From Sphingobacteriaceae bacterium UBA6709 (GTDB lineage: Bacteria > Bacteroidota > Bacteroidia > Sphingobacteriales > Sphingobacteriaceae): DNA of 41,166 bases. The stretch covers positions 1-41,166 of the forward strand of contig DKIV01000035.1 of the NCBI GenBank assembly GCA_002454425.1, written 5' to 3'. Positions 16,659 through 25,371 of the stretch are shown piece after piece. The notes under the pieces are model-generated. The model did no database searches, was not told where the DNA came from, and saw only the letters and a list, made by a program, of their open reading frames with translations. A program made the translations under genes and the position numbers. The first letter of the stretch is position 1; each line of letters starts with the position of its first letter.

Positions 16659-16781
16659 CTCATTTTATTAAACAATCAAGCAATTGTCATTACATTTACA
16701 AATACACCAACGCAAGACGGATTATTTTACATTTTTAACATTTCGATTAGCAAAAATATGCTTTCGGCAACATTTTTGTAC

Positions 16782-16789
16782 TATCTTCG
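16782..16789 (+). promoter_or_regulatory. Promoter -7 box for NDH-2
   Basis: TATCTTCG differs from TAnnTTTG at one base and lies just before the first leader hairpin. It would give a 5' leader of about 185 nt. Confidence 0.4.
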
Positions 16790-16799
16790 CAGCTTCAAA

Positions 16800-16939
16800 A
16801 GCCAATCAGCGTCTTTCTTAAGACGCTAATTGGTTGGAGATAATAACGTCGGTTACCGTAGTTTGAATATTACTTCGGATAAACGATTTCTACCGCTAAA
16901 AACAACACTTACAAATACATGCACGAACATCCATGTATT
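16800..16939 (+). promoter_or_regulatory. Structured 5' leader of NDH-2
   Basis: Hairpin 1 pairs 16802-16815 with 16820-16833 (CCAATCAGCGTCTT with AAGACGCTAATTGG, one mismatch) around a TCTT loop. Hairpin 2 pairs 16914-16921 with 16932-16939 (AATACATG/CATGTATT, perfect). No U tract follows hairpin 1, so it is not a simple terminator. It matches no riboswitch class that I recognise. Confidence 0.45.
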
Positions 16940-16979
16940 CATTAATATAAAAGGGCATACACAATATATTTCTATCGAC

Positions 16980-18278
16980 ATGAAAAATGCTTCATCAAGC
17001 TTTCCGAGAGTAGTGATAATTGGTGGCGGTTTCGGAGGAATTCAACTTGCGAAGAAACTTAAACATAAGGATGTACAAATCCTCATGCTTGATCGCCATA
17101 ATTACCACACGTTCCAACCCTTATTGTATCAGGTAGCAACCGGAGGCCTTGAGGCCGACTCCATTGCTTTCCCACTACGTAAGATATTTAAAGGTCAGAC
17201 AAATTTCCGCTTCCGCAACGCTGAAGTGAAAGGCGTTATTCCTGAGCGTAAAGCTATAGACACCAGTATTGGTGAGTTCAGCTATGATTACCTTGTCATT
17301 GCCACAGGCTCTGATTCTAACTTCTTCGGATCTCGTGAATTGGAACACTTCACCATGCCGATGAAAACAATACCGGAAGCCCTTAATCTGCGAAGCATGA
17401 TCCTTCAGAATCTTGAAGAGTCGTTGATAGAAACTGATCCGGCGAGAAAAACGGCGTTGCTGAACTTTGTTATTACTGGCGGTGGTCCTACCGGCGTAGA
17501 GCTTGCTGGTTCTATCGCTGAGTTAAAGCGCCATATTATCCCCAAGGATTATCCCGAACTAAATGTTGAGGATGTAAACATTTTCCTTGTAGAAGGCGCT
17601 CCAACCCTACTCGGTCCCATGTCAGCACAGTCACAACGCAGTTCCAGAGAGTTCCTCGAACAATTAGGAGTGAATGTCCTTACAGACACCAAAGTGGTGT
17701 CCTATAATGGTGAAAAAATCGTCCTTGACGGCAATAAAGAGATATTAACATGTAACGTATTATGGTCCGCGGGGGTAAAGGGGGAAGTCCTTGAAGGAAT
17801 ACCCGCAGATAAATTAGCTCGTGGCAATCGTATTAAGGTTGATAATATCAACCGTATCATTGGGTATGAAGATATATTCGCTATTGGTGATGTTGCTTCC
17901 ATGTCAACCGAAGACTACCCTAATGGGCATCCGGGAGTAGCACCTGCTGCCATCCAGCAAGGGCAACAGCTTGCCAAAAACATTGAGCGACTGATAAATA
18001 AAGAACCTACGGAGGCTTTCAAATACCGCGATAAAGGCTCAATGGCTACTGTGGGTCGAAACAAGGCGGTAGTTGATATGGGACCTATACGCTTTCAGGG
18101 AATATTTGCATGGTTCGTATGGATGTTTGTGCACTTAATGAGCCTTGTTGGCTTCCGTAATAAGCTGGTCGTTCTCGTCAATTGGATATGGAGCTACTTT
18201 AGCTATGACAGGGGCTCGCGTCTCATCATTCGTCCTTTTAACCGGGAGTCGATGACAGAAGATACGCACGTCAAATAA
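16980..18278 (+). CDS. ndh: Type II NADH:quinone oxidoreductase (NDH-2)
   Basis: FAD-containing, non-proton-pumping NADH dehydrogenase that passes electrons to menaquinone at the inner face of the membrane; 432 residues. The ATG at 16980 is chosen because the FAD-binding Rossmann motif VVIIGGGFGG begins about ten residues later (11-20); an upstream in-frame start adds 50 residues of unrelated sequence. The second nucleotide-binding motif VITGGGPTGVELAG spans 164-177. NYHTFQPLLYQVATGGLE (about 41-58) and DIFAIGDVA are typical of NDH-2. The C-terminus has a hydrophobic, aromatic stretch (IFAWFVWMFVHLMSLVGF) for membrane attachment. It is preceded by a long structured leader and followed by an 18-bp stem terminator. 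Confidence 0.93.
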   Translation: MKNASSSFPRVVIIGGGFGGIQLAKKLKHKDVQILMLDRHNYHTFQPLLYQVATGGLEADSIAFPLRKIFKGQTNFRFRNAEVKGVIPERKAIDTSIGEFSYDYLVIATGSDSNFFGSRELEHFTMPMKTIPEALNLRSMILQNLEESLIETDPARKTALLNFVITGGGPTGVELAGSIAELKRHIIPKDYPELNVEDVNIFLVEGAPTLLGPMSAQSQRSSREFLEQLGVNVLTDTKVVSYNGEKIVLDGNKEILTCNVLWSAGVKGEVLEGIPADKLARGNRIKVDNINRIIGYEDIFAIGDVASMSTEDYPNGHPGVAPAAIQQGQQLAKNIERLINKEPTEAFKYRDKGSMATVGRNKAVVDMGPIRFQGIFAWFVWMFVHLMSLVGFRNKLVVLVNWIWSYFSYDRGSRLIIRPFNRESMTEDTHVK

Positions 18279-18283
18279 ACAAG

Positions 18284-18330
18284 ATAAAATACAAGAGCGA
18301 GGGCTACAGCCACTCGCTCTTGTATTTTAT
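18284..18330. terminator. Bidirectional terminator, NDH-2 and GNAT genes
   Basis: A perfect 18-bp stem (18284-18301 with 18313-18330, ATAAAATACAAGAGCGAG and its complement) has an 11-nt loop. The A-rich and T-rich outer arms serve as U tracts in both directions. It lies between convergent genes. Confidence 0.88.
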
Positions 18331-18348
18331 GATCCATTTCTTCAGGAG

Positions 18349-18768
18349 TTATTTCCTGAGCACCATTTTGTAGTGGTCGATACCGGCCTCCCAGAACAAG
18401 TCACCTTCAGCTTCAAAGCCCATCGCCTTATATAAGCCCATTGCCTGCACCTGCGCGTGCAGATAAATATAAGAAGCATCCTCGGGAAGATCCTCAAGCA
18501 CGGCAGCAACAAGCGCCTTCCCTACACCCCTGCCGCGAAATTCCTTAAGCACAGCAAAGCGTTCCAGTTTATAGCCTTTTTCGGTACGCCGCCAACGTGC
18601 GGCTCCGGCTGCCTGGCCATCGCTTATAGCCAGGAAGTGCGTCGACACCTCTTCGTTTTCATATTCAAGCTCCGGCGGACAGTCCTGCTCTTCAACAAAT
18701 ACAATCCTGCGTACTTCAAACCCTTGCTGCAAGGCCGCCTCATCGCTTACTTTCTTTACATCAACCAT
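18349..18768 (-). CDS. GNAT family N-acetyltransferase
   Basis: Predicted acetyl-CoA-dependent N-acetyltransferase of 139 residues. The acetyl-CoA-binding motif A is clear as RFAVLKEFRGRGVGKAL (about residues 68-84), followed by LHAQVQAMGLYKAMGF, the usual motif B end. The front EVRRIVFVEEQDCP resembles the ElaA/YjcF-type branch. The start at 18768 is used because the terminator of the preceding fbaA gene lies just upstream of it, inside a longer version of the ORF. The substrate is unknown. Confidence 0.87.
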   Translation of the reverse strand: MVDVKKVSDEAALQQGFEVRRIVFVEEQDCPPELEYENEEVSTHFLAISDGQAAGAARWRRTEKGYKLERFAVLKEFRGRGVGKALVAAVLEDLPEDASYIYLHAQVQAMGLYKAMGFEAEGDLFWEAGIDHYKMVLRK

Positions 18769-18793
18769 AATTATCGTCTTTTTCAGCGCATAG

Positions 18794-18824
18794 AAAAAGC
18801 CATCCCCCAAAAGAGAGATGGCTT
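18794..18824 (-). terminator. Intrinsic terminator of fbaA
   Basis: On the minus strand, AAGCCATC (18824-18817) pairs with GATGGCTT (18804-18797), followed by TTTC. It lies 15 nt after the fbaA stop codon. Confidence 0.72.
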
Positions 18825-18839
18825 CTGATGCTTAGCAAA

Positions 18840-19919
18840 TTACAATTTGCTATTTACGTCAATACAATTAAGATCTTCAAAAGCCGTCTTCAGACGCTTA
18901 ACGAAAGTCTCTTCACCCTTACGTAACCATACGCGAGGGTCATAATATTTCTTATTCGGAGAATCTGCTCCATCAGGATTACCAATCTGAGCTTGTAAGT
19001 AACCTTCATTTGCCTTATAATAATCTTTAACACCTTCCCAGAATGCCCATTGCATATCTGTATCGATATTCATCTTCACCGCACCATAAGAGATAGCCTC
19101 TCTGATTTCTTCCTGAGAAGAACCAGAACCGCCATGGAACACGAAGTTGATCGGCTTCTCAGCCTCCAGGCTTAGCTCTTTTCTTAAGTATTCCTGTGAG
19201 TTTTTAAGAATAACCGGAGCAAGCTTTACGTTTCCTGGCTTATATACACCGTGCACATTTCCAAAAGCTGCTGCTATGGTGAAACGATGGCTCACCGTGC
19301 TTAACTCTCTGTATGCGTAGGAAACTTCCTCTGGTTGAGTATAAAGTCTTGAGCTATCAACATCCGTATTGTCAACACCATCTTCCTCACCACCGGTAAC
19401 ACCCAGTTCGATTTCGATAGTCATTCCAAGAGCCTTCATGCGTTCAAGGTAACCTTTACAAACCTCGATATTCTCCTCGATAGGCTCTTCTGACAAGTCA
19501 AGCATATGCGATGAAAACAGGGGTTTGCCATAAGCCTTCTGGAAACGCTCACCATGGTCAAGCATGCCATCAATCCAGGGAAGGAGCTTTTTCGCAGCGT
19601 GGTCAGTATGCAGGATTACAGCTACACCATAATGTTCTGCCAACAGGTGAACATGCTTCGCTGCCGATACTGCGCCAAGGATGCAGGCATCAAGCTTCGA
19701 ATTATCCAATGACTTGCCAGCAAAGAACTGCGCGCCACCGTGCGACAACTGAATAATTACCGGAGAGTTCACAGCCTTAGCTGTTTCCATAACCGCATTG
19801 ATTGAATTAGTACCAATGGTATTAACCCCCGGAATTGCAAACTGATGCTTTTTAGCTACCTCAAATAGCTCCTGCACTGCATCGCCGTACAGAACTCCTT
19901 TATAATTCTTAAGATTCAT
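18840..19919 (-). CDS. fbaA: Class II fructose-bisphosphate aldolase
   Basis: Zinc-dependent reversible cleavage of fructose-1,6-bisphosphate to DHAP and glyceraldehyde-3-phosphate, in glycolysis and gluconeogenesis. It has 359 residues, the same as E. coli FbaA, so it belongs to class IIA. HTDH (residues 104-107) supplies the catalytic aspartate and a zinc histidine. GVTGGEEDGVD is the second conserved segment, and NFVFHGGSGSSQEEI and VKMNIDTDMQWAF carry phosphate-binding residues. It is divergent from accD across 322 bp and monocistronic, with its own terminator. Confidence 0.97.
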   Translation of the reverse strand: MNLKNYKGVLYGDAVQELFEVAKKHQFAIPGVNTIGTNSINAVMETAKAVNSPVIIQLSHGGAQFFAGKSLDNSKLDACILGAVSAAKHVHLLAEHYGVAVILHTDHAAKKLLPWIDGMLDHGERFQKAYGKPLFSSHMLDLSEEPIEENIEVCKGYLERMKALGMTIEIELGVTGGEEDGVDNTDVDSSRLYTQPEEVSYAYRELSTVSHRFTIAAAFGNVHGVYKPGNVKLAPVILKNSQEYLRKELSLEAEKPINFVFHGGSGSSQEEIREAISYGAVKMNIDTDMQWAFWEGVKDYYKANEGYLQAQIGNPDGADSPNKKYYDPRVWLRKGEETFVKRLKTAFEDLNCIDVNSKL

Positions 19920-20241
19920 AACAAAATGTCTTGTTTTATAATGTTACTAAAATAATGAAATTACTTTAGATGTTGCATGATACCGTGGCTCTAAATGCAA
20001 AGGTTTTAATATTTTGAAGTGATTACTGTCTGCAATAAAACGTTTTACTAATTTAAACGGAAAACATCGTCAGTCACTGCTGGAGTTGCCGGCATTTAAC
20101 AGACTCTATTTTTTCCGTTCATTATCCTCCCTTACTGCCGTCAAAACAGCGTTTCCTGATCTCCATAAGTAATACCTTCTCACAAGATGTCATCATTTGC
20201 TAAATTTTTCGTTTATTTGTACCCTTTATTCCCATGTTTAT
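19920..20241. other. Divergent intergenic region fbaA/accD, 322 bp
   Basis: No gene or recognised RNA. It should contain both promoters. The best candidate is the fbaA -7 box at 19998-20005. An accD box may lie in GTTTATTTGTACC near 20211-20223. Confidence 0.5.
19998..20005 (-). promoter_or_regulatory. Candidate promoter -7 box for fbaA
   Basis: AACCTTTG on the minus strand differs from TAnnTTTG at its first base. The implied leader is about 70 nt. Confidence 0.35.
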
Positions 20242-21087
20242 ATGGCTTGGTTCAAAAGAGAGAAAAAAGGAATTATAACATCAACGCAAGAGAAAAAGGA
20301 AGCTCCAGATGGATTGTGGGACAAATGTCCTCAATGCAAGAAGCCCATTCTTCATACTGATCAGATAGAAAGCAAATATGTATGTCCCTATTGCGGATAC
20401 CATCAACGCGTAGGATCCCGCGAGTACTTTCAGGTATTCTTCGACAATAATGAGTTTGAAGAACTTTTTGCTAACATAAAATCCGGCGATCCGCTGGACT
20501 TTAAAGACACAAAAACGTATGTTGAACGCCTTGATGAAACGTACAAAAAAACGGGACTTACTGATGCCTTACGTTCCGGTTACGGAAAAATGGATGGTCA
20601 CGACATCGTTATCGCCTGTATGGACTTTAACTTTATCGGCGGATCCATGGGTTCGGTAGTGGGTGAGAAAATCGCTCGTTCGATAGATTTCTGTATTGAA
20701 CATAAAGTACCGTTCATGCTCATCTCCAAATCTGGAGGGGCTCGTATGATGGAAGCCGCTTTCTCCCTCATGCAAATGGCTAAAACATCCGCTAAACTGG
20801 CATTGCTGTCCAAGGCTAAAATACCCTTTATTTCCTTACTTACAGACCCTACAACGGGAGGTGTTACGGCATCTTACGCCATGCTCGGCGATATCAATAT
20901 CGCTGAACCGGGTGCATTGATCGGCTTTGCCGGTCCACGTGTTATCAAGGAAACAATTAAGAAAGATCTTCCTAAAGGCTTCCAGACTGCGGAATTTGTG
21001 CTAGAACACGGATTTCTCGACTTTATCAGCGACCGCCGTGAAATGAAGCAGAAACTATCTACGTTCCTTTCTATGATGGAGAACTAA
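20242..21087 (+). CDS. accD: Acetyl-CoA carboxylase carboxyltransferase subunit beta
   Basis: Beta half of the carboxyltransferase that moves the carboxyl group from biotin carboxyl carrier protein to acetyl-CoA, making malonyl-CoA for fatty-acid synthesis. It has 281 residues from the ATG at 20242; an in-frame upstream start adds 15 atypical residues. The N-terminal zinc ribbon has C29, C32, C48 and C51 (CPQC and CPYC). The crotonase-fold core shows GGSMGSVVGEKIAR, ISKSGGARMMEA, LTDPTTGGVTASYA and IGFAGPRVI, all AccD signatures. The partner accA is not in the window. Confidence 0.97.
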   Translation: MAWFKREKKGIITSTQEKKEAPDGLWDKCPQCKKPILHTDQIESKYVCPYCGYHQRVGSREYFQVFFDNNEFEELFANIKSGDPLDFKDTKTYVERLDETYKKTGLTDALRSGYGKMDGHDIVIACMDFNFIGGSMGSVVGEKIARSIDFCIEHKVPFMLISKSGGARMMEAAFSLMQMAKTSAKLALLSKAKIPFISLLTDPTTGGVTASYAMLGDINIAEPGALIGFAGPRVIKETIKKDLPKGFQTAEFVLEHGFLDFISDRREMKQKLSTFLSMMEN

Positions 21088-21106
21088 GATTTTATCATAA
21101 ATAAAA

Positions 21107-21142
21107 AAAAGAGCCGTATCCTCAACAGGGTATGGCTCTTTT
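21107..21142 (+). terminator. Terminator of accD
   Basis: AAAAGAGCCGTATCC pairs with GGGTATGGCTCTTTT through a stem interrupted only by wobble-type positions, with a 6-nt loop and a T-rich 3' side. It begins 20 nt after the accD stop. Confidence 0.8.
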
Positions 21143-21234
21143 CATTAATATCGCAAAGCTCGGAAAAAACGGCCGATCCCCCTATCAGCTCAACTCTTTC
21201 TATCGCTAAGCGAAGGAAAACAGAGACATACCAA

Positions 21235-21276
21235 AGCAAAGAGGCTGACCATTTTTCAATGTACAGCCTCTTTGCT
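21235..21276 (-). terminator. Terminator of the acidic-protein/cysteine-desulfurase unit
   Basis: A 13-bp perfect stem (21235-21247 with 21264-21276, core GCAAAGAGGCTG) and 16-nt loop lie 34 nt beyond the stop codon at 21310 on the minus strand. Confidence 0.7.
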
Positions 21277-21309
21277 CAATCACATATTCACTTAATCTAA
21301 AAGACCGGA

Positions 21310-21741
21310 TTATACAGTTCCCGGTTCATGACCAATGATCCTGCCCGGGTTTCTGTCTTCCTTATGCGAAGACAGCGTTCCTCGTGGGTTCTCCAGGGTT
21401 TGCGGCGCGTCAGTTTCTGTCGTAGGCTCCTCATCGTCAAGCTCCTCGTCTTCGAAATACTCGTCCTCTTCATCAAGATCCGGATCAAGGTCCTCATCAT
21501 CATAAAGATCATCGTCATCGTCAAAAGCCTCGTCGTCATCCTCCGGAGCTTCAGATCGTATAGCAGAGTCGTTAAATTCCTCTTCTTCCTCCACCTCAAT
21601 AAATTCTTCCGGAGCCATATCGTCATCGTCGTCATAATACGGATCCTCAGGATCTTCCGGCGCCACATAAGTACTTGTATTGGTAAGCCTTTCCTCCCGG
21701 AGAAGCTCCCGCTCTTTGTCAAATCTGTCGTTGCGTATCAT
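21310..21741 (-). CDS. Highly acidic low-complexity protein
   Basis: 143 residues from the ATG at 21741, of which about 60 are Asp or Glu. There are runs such as YYDDDDD, VEEEEEF and FDDDDDLYDDEDLD. A short charged helix opens the protein (MIRNDRFDKERELLREERL), and a non-acidic tail follows. It must be intrinsically disordered. No catalytic domain is seen. It lies downstream of the cysteine desulfurase on the same strand with a 90-bp gap, and a terminator follows. Such proteins can act as nucleic-acid mimics, metal or cation buffers or chaperone-like tails, but nothing here decides between these. Confidence 0.65.
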   Translation of the reverse strand: MIRNDRFDKERELLREERLTNTSTYVAPEDPEDPYYDDDDDMAPEEFIEVEEEEEFNDSAIRSEAPEDDDEAFDDDDDLYDDEDLDPDLDEEDEYFEDEELDDEEPTTETDAPQTLENPRGTLSSHKEDRNPGRIIGHEPGTV

Positions 21742-21830
21742 AGGTGTTAATTTTATTATTAAAACATCTGATAACCTGCATATTGTTTCAGAAATAATAA
21801 AATCATTTACCGTCCCCCTGACATCGCGAT

Positions 21831-22958
21831 CTATTTCACGCAAATCTCCCTGAGGGTTTTCACCATATAGTCAATCTCCTCGATTGTTGTCAACTTACTG
21901 AAGCTAAAGCGCATAGCCGGGCGTTGTGGATTAGCGTGAATGGCATCCAGCACATGCGACCCTATATTTGTTCCGGAGCTACAGGCACTCCCGCTTGACG
22001 CGGAAATTCCAGCGATATCCAGGTTAAACAGCAGCATATCTGCCATCTCCATTTCAGGCAACGACACATTTAAAACCGTATATAAGCTATTTTCACCAAG
22101 CTCACCATTAAAGCTTACACCCGGAATGGCAGCAAGTAACGACTCCATAGTATGTTGCTTAATGCTGCCGATATGCGCTGCTGTTGCTTCCATCTCCGCA
22201 TGAGCCAACTCGAACGCCTTGGCCAGACCAACGATACCATATATATTCTCGGTCCCGCCCCTCATGTTACGCTCCTGCGAGCCCCCCGAAACAAACGGTC
22301 CAATCTTTACATCGCTGTTAATATAAATGAAACCCGTGCCTTTCGGTCCATGAAACTTATGTGCCGATCCGGTAGCAAAATGCAATCCCTGATCACGCAT
22401 ATTAAAAGGCAGATGTCCCATGGTTTGTACGGTATCTGAATGAAATATCGCCTGATGAAGATGACAAAGCTCGGCAACCCGCCGAATATCTGTAAGCGTA
22501 CCTAATTCGTTGTTCGCATGCATTAACGATACGAAGCTGCGCTCTGCTCCATTCAGCAAGGTTTCAAGCTGTATCAGGTCCACATTGCCCTTCGCATCGA
22601 CATCAAGCAAGATCAATTCAATCTCCCCACGAGCCTGCAGTGCCTGTAAGGTATGTATAACGGCATCATGCTCCAGTGGAGAGGAGATCACTCTCCGAAT
22701 GCCTAAGTCGCGCACCGTGCCTATAATCGCTGTATTGTCCGACTCGGACCCTCCGGAGGTAAAAAAAACCTCCGATGGTGCAGCTTTGATCAGCGAGGCA
22801 ATACTTCGCCTGGCCTTCTCTATCACCGACCGCGCCTGCCTGCCATGCGCATGAATGGAAGAAGGATTTCCGTAATACTCCTCCATCGCCCGGGTCATTT
22901 CTCTAATCACCTCCGCGTCCAATGGCGTGCTCGCAGCATTATCCAGATAAACTTTCAT
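21831..22958 (-). CDS. Cysteine desulfurase (NifS/IscS family)
   Basis: PLP enzyme that removes sulfur from L-cysteine as an enzyme persulfide, for Fe-S cluster or thio-cofactor assembly; 375 residues. It opens with VYLDNAASTP. The PLP-binding lysine is K201 in GSAHKFHGPKG, and the persulfide cysteine is C326 in SSGSACSSG. MRGGTENI (about 232-239) is also typical. The short active-site loop around C326 fits the NifS/IscS group rather than SufS. No scaffold gene (iscU, sufU) or tRNA-thiolation gene is adjacent. It starts 12 nt after the glmM stop, so the two are probably co-transcribed. Confidence 0.93.
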   Translation of the reverse strand: MKVYLDNAASTPLDAEVIREMTRAMEEYYGNPSSIHAHGRQARSVIEKARRSIASLIKAAPSEVFFTSGGSESDNTAIIGTVRDLGIRRVISSPLEHDAVIHTLQALQARGEIELILLDVDAKGNVDLIQLETLLNGAERSFVSLMHANNELGTLTDIRRVAELCHLHQAIFHSDTVQTMGHLPFNMRDQGLHFATGSAHKFHGPKGTGFIYINSDVKIGPFVSGGSQERNMRGGTENIYGIVGLAKAFELAHAEMEATAAHIGSIKQHTMESLLAAIPGVSFNGELGENSLYTVLNVSLPEMEMADMLLFNLDIAGISASSGSACSSGTNIGSHVLDAIHANPQRPAMRFSFSKLTTIEEIDYMVKTLREICVK

Positions 22959-22970
22959 CCCTTCACCTCA

Positions 22971-24359
22971 TTATTTGCCATTCAATACTTCCTTTATATC
23001 GGTGATAATCTTATTTGCCAGATTCGCCGCCACAGTTTCAGAGCTTCCCTCTGAATAGATTCTAATAATCGGTTCTGTATTTGAACGGCGCAGATGTACC
23101 CACTCATTTTCAAAATCAATCTTCAAACCGTCAATGGTCGAATGATCGGTATCGATATAACGCTCCCGCACTTTGCTCATCAAAGCGTCTATGTCCATAT
23201 CTTCCGTAAGCGTGATCTTATTCTTAGAAATATAGTATTCTGGATAAGAAGCACGTAAAGCCGAAACCGTCTTTCCTGACTTCGCCAAATGCGAAAGAAA
23301 CAAAGCGATACCCACAAGCGCGTCACGACCATAATGAAGTTCAGGATAAATAACGCCGCCATTACCTTCACCACCAATCACCGCGTTCGTTGCCTTCATC
23401 TGATTTACCACATTTACCTCGCCCACAGCAGAAGCATGATAGGTTCCTCCATGCCGCTGAGTGACATCTCTAAGCGCCCGGGTCGACGACAAGTTAGAAA
23501 CAGTATTTCCCTTAGTATTTGCAAGAACATAGTCTGCAACTGCCACCAGTGTATATTCCTCTCCAAACATATTGCCATCCTCACATACGAAGCACAGGCG
23601 ATCAACATCCGGATCCACCGCAATACCAAGATCCGCACCCTTAGCCTTCACCTCTGATGCCAATGCCACAAGATTCTCCGGCAATGGTTCCGGATTGTGA
23701 GGAAAATGCCCGTCAGGCTCACAATAAAGCTTATCTACCGTGGTAACACCCAAGGCATCCAGCAACGCGGGTACGAAAATACCGCCACTGGAATTTACAC
23801 AGTCAATAACCACCTTAAAGTTCGCCTTGCGGATAGCTGCTACATCTACCAATGGCAATGCCAGAATCATATCTATATGCTTCTGAAGATAACTATCATC
23901 AAAGCTGATCTTGCCCAACTGGTCAACGTCAGCATAATCAAAAGTATCATTGTCAGCCATAGACAACACTTCCTTTCCATCAGCATCGTTAATAAACTCG
24001 CCTTTTTCATTGAGGAGCTTCAACGCGTTCCATTGTTTTGGATTATGACTCGCCGTAATGATAATACCGCCACCGGCATTCTCCGCCGGCACAGCAACTT
24101 CTACAGTAGGCGTGGTTGAAAGACCCAGATCAACTACGTCAATGCCAATACTCTGCAGGGTGCCGACAACGAGGTTTCTTACCATTTCGCCCGAAATACG
24201 CGCGTCCCGGCCAACAACAATCTTATTCTTCCCACTACGGGTCTTTATCCAGTTACCAAAAGCCACGGTAAATTTTAATATATCGGCTGGAGTAAGACCC
24301 TCACCCGCTTGACCTCCTATGGTACCTCTGATGCCTGAAATAGATTTAATTAAAGTCAC
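22971..24359 (-). CDS. glmM: Phosphoglucosamine mutase
   Basis: Alpha-D-phosphohexomutase of 462 residues that probably interconverts glucosamine-6-phosphate and glucosamine-1-phosphate on the way to UDP-GlcNAc. The phosphoserine loop ITASHNPKQWNALK has the active serine at about residue 104. The metal-binding DPDVDRL, the substrate loop GGEGNGGVIYPE and the C-terminal phosphate-binding RRSNTEPIIRIYSEG are present. The opening SISGIRGTIGG is typical of the family. Closely related phosphomannomutases share these motifs, so substrate preference is inferred. A downstream cysteine desulfurase is 12 nt away. Confidence 0.9.
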   Translation of the reverse strand: MTLIKSISGIRGTIGGQAGEGLTPADILKFTVAFGNWIKTRSGKNKIVVGRDARISGEMVRNLVVGTLQSIGIDVVDLGLSTTPTVEVAVPAENAGGGIIITASHNPKQWNALKLLNEKGEFINDADGKEVLSMADNDTFDYADVDQLGKISFDDSYLQKHIDMILALPLVDVAAIRKANFKVVIDCVNSSGGIFVPALLDALGVTTVDKLYCEPDGHFPHNPEPLPENLVALASEVKAKGADLGIAVDPDVDRLCFVCEDGNMFGEEYTLVAVADYVLANTKGNTVSNLSSTRALRDVTQRHGGTYHASAVGEVNVVNQMKATNAVIGGEGNGGVIYPELHYGRDALVGIALFLSHLAKSGKTVSALRASYPEYYISKNKITLTEDMDIDALMSKVRERYIDTDHSTIDGLKIDFENEWVHLRRSNTEPIIRIYSEGSSETVAANLANKIITDIKEVLNGK

Positions 24360-24580
24360 GTCTGATTAATTTTTAATAATTGCCTTTCCCTAATCCCAAC
24401 CACAATCGCCAGCTCGGATTAAATGCGACTAAGTTAAAAATAAAACAGATAATAACCGTTCCATTTCGTCTTTGAATAAACGCAGCAATTGCCGAGAACT
24501 GCAAAAAAATATGACAAAGCAAAGTACAAGCTAGCAGATAATATAAATAAAAAGATAAGGAACAAATCAGCGCGTTTGAC

Positions 24581-24588
24581 TATCTTTG
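24581..24588 (+). promoter_or_regulatory. Promoter -7 box for the methyltransferase-PAP2-ZIP operon
   Basis: TATCTTTG, followed by CAAC, is an exact TAnnTTTG match and gives a leader of about 20 nt before the ATG at 24615. Confidence 0.58.
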
Positions 24589-24614
24589 CAACTTTGTGAT
24601 AATAATAATTTAAT

Positions 24615-25343
24615 ATGCCTGAAAAATGGTATCGAAACTGGTTTAATTCGCCTTACTATCATATTCTGTATAACGTACATAACGATGCGGATGCCCGCTT
24701 TTTTATAAACAATCTTTGTACATTTCTACAGCCTGATGCTGATGCAAAGATACTGGACGTGGCATGTGGCAGGGGAAGACATTCGGTTTATCTGAATTCA
24801 CAGGGTTTTGACGTTACGGGTATAGATCTTTCGGAAGCGAACATTCAATATGCCGGTCAATTTGCCAACGAGCATTTGAAGTTTCACATTCACGACATGC
24901 GTGAAGTGCTCTACTTGAACTACTTCGACCTGGCGCTGAACTTATTTACAAGCTTCGGCTATTTCGATACGGAACGCGATCATTTAAATGCGCTAACCGC
25001 TGTACGGAAAGGTTTAAAACCCAGGGGACGTTTGGTTATTGATTATTTTAACAGTGAACATATTGTAAGAAATCTGAAGCCACAGGAGCATAAGACTATT
25101 GAAGGCATCCATTTTAATATCAATAAAAGCGTGCGTCAGTCCAAAGTTATTAAACACATTGAGATTGACGACCATGGCACATTTTCAACATATCAGGAAG
25201 AGGTAAGTCTATTTTCTCTTGCTGATTTCAGGCAACTTTTTGAACTCAGCGGACTGGAACTGGAGGCGCACTTCGGCGATTACTCGTTAAACCCTTTCAA
25301 CGCAGATTCAGAACGGTTGATACTTATTGCCCATAAGGGCTGA
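24615..25343 (+). CDS. Class I SAM-dependent methyltransferase
   Basis: Soluble methyltransferase of 242 residues with a Rossmann-type fold. SAM motif I is ILDVACGRGRHSVYL (46-60), and the acidic end of strand 2 is GIDLSEANI. FDLALNLFTSFGYF stands at the motif II position, followed by LKPRGRLVIDYFN. The N-terminus WYRNWFNSPYYHILY is typical of a broadly distributed bacterial group of unassigned substrate. It is the first gene of an operon with a PAP2 phosphatase 28 nt after its stop and then a ZIP transporter. The context does not reveal the substrate. Confidence 0.88.
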   Translation: MPEKWYRNWFNSPYYHILYNVHNDADARFFINNLCTFLQPDADAKILDVACGRGRHSVYLNSQGFDVTGIDLSEANIQYAGQFANEHLKFHIHDMREVLYLNYFDLALNLFTSFGYFDTERDHLNALTAVRKGLKPRGRLVIDYFNSEHIVRNLKPQEHKTIEGIHFNINKSVRQSKVIKHIEIDDHGTFSTYQEEVSLFSLADFRQLFELSGLELEAHFGDYSLNPFNADSERLILIAHKG

Positions 25344-25371
25344 CATTATTTCGAGACAGAAAACATTCATA

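Larger units (their letters stand above)
16579..16979. other. Intergenic region, 401 bp: terminator and structured leader
   Basis: No gene is supported. The first part holds the secDF terminator palindrome. From about 16782 on it holds the NDH-2 promoter and a leader of about 185 nt with two clear hairpins. An in-frame extension of the NDH-2 reading frame crosses the second half but has no recognisable homology. Confidence 0.65.

Noticed and set aside
16830..16979. N-terminal extension of NDH-2
   Set aside because: It translates a structured leader and precedes a perfectly placed Rossmann start.
21328..21750. 140-codon plus-strand ORF opposite the acidic protein
   Set aside because: It is the complement of GAT/GAA-rich codons and gives only Ile/Val/Leu/Phe-rich text without domain logic.
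23289..24119. Long plus-strand ORFs inside glmM
   Set aside because: They lie antisense within a gene whose full motif set is clear.
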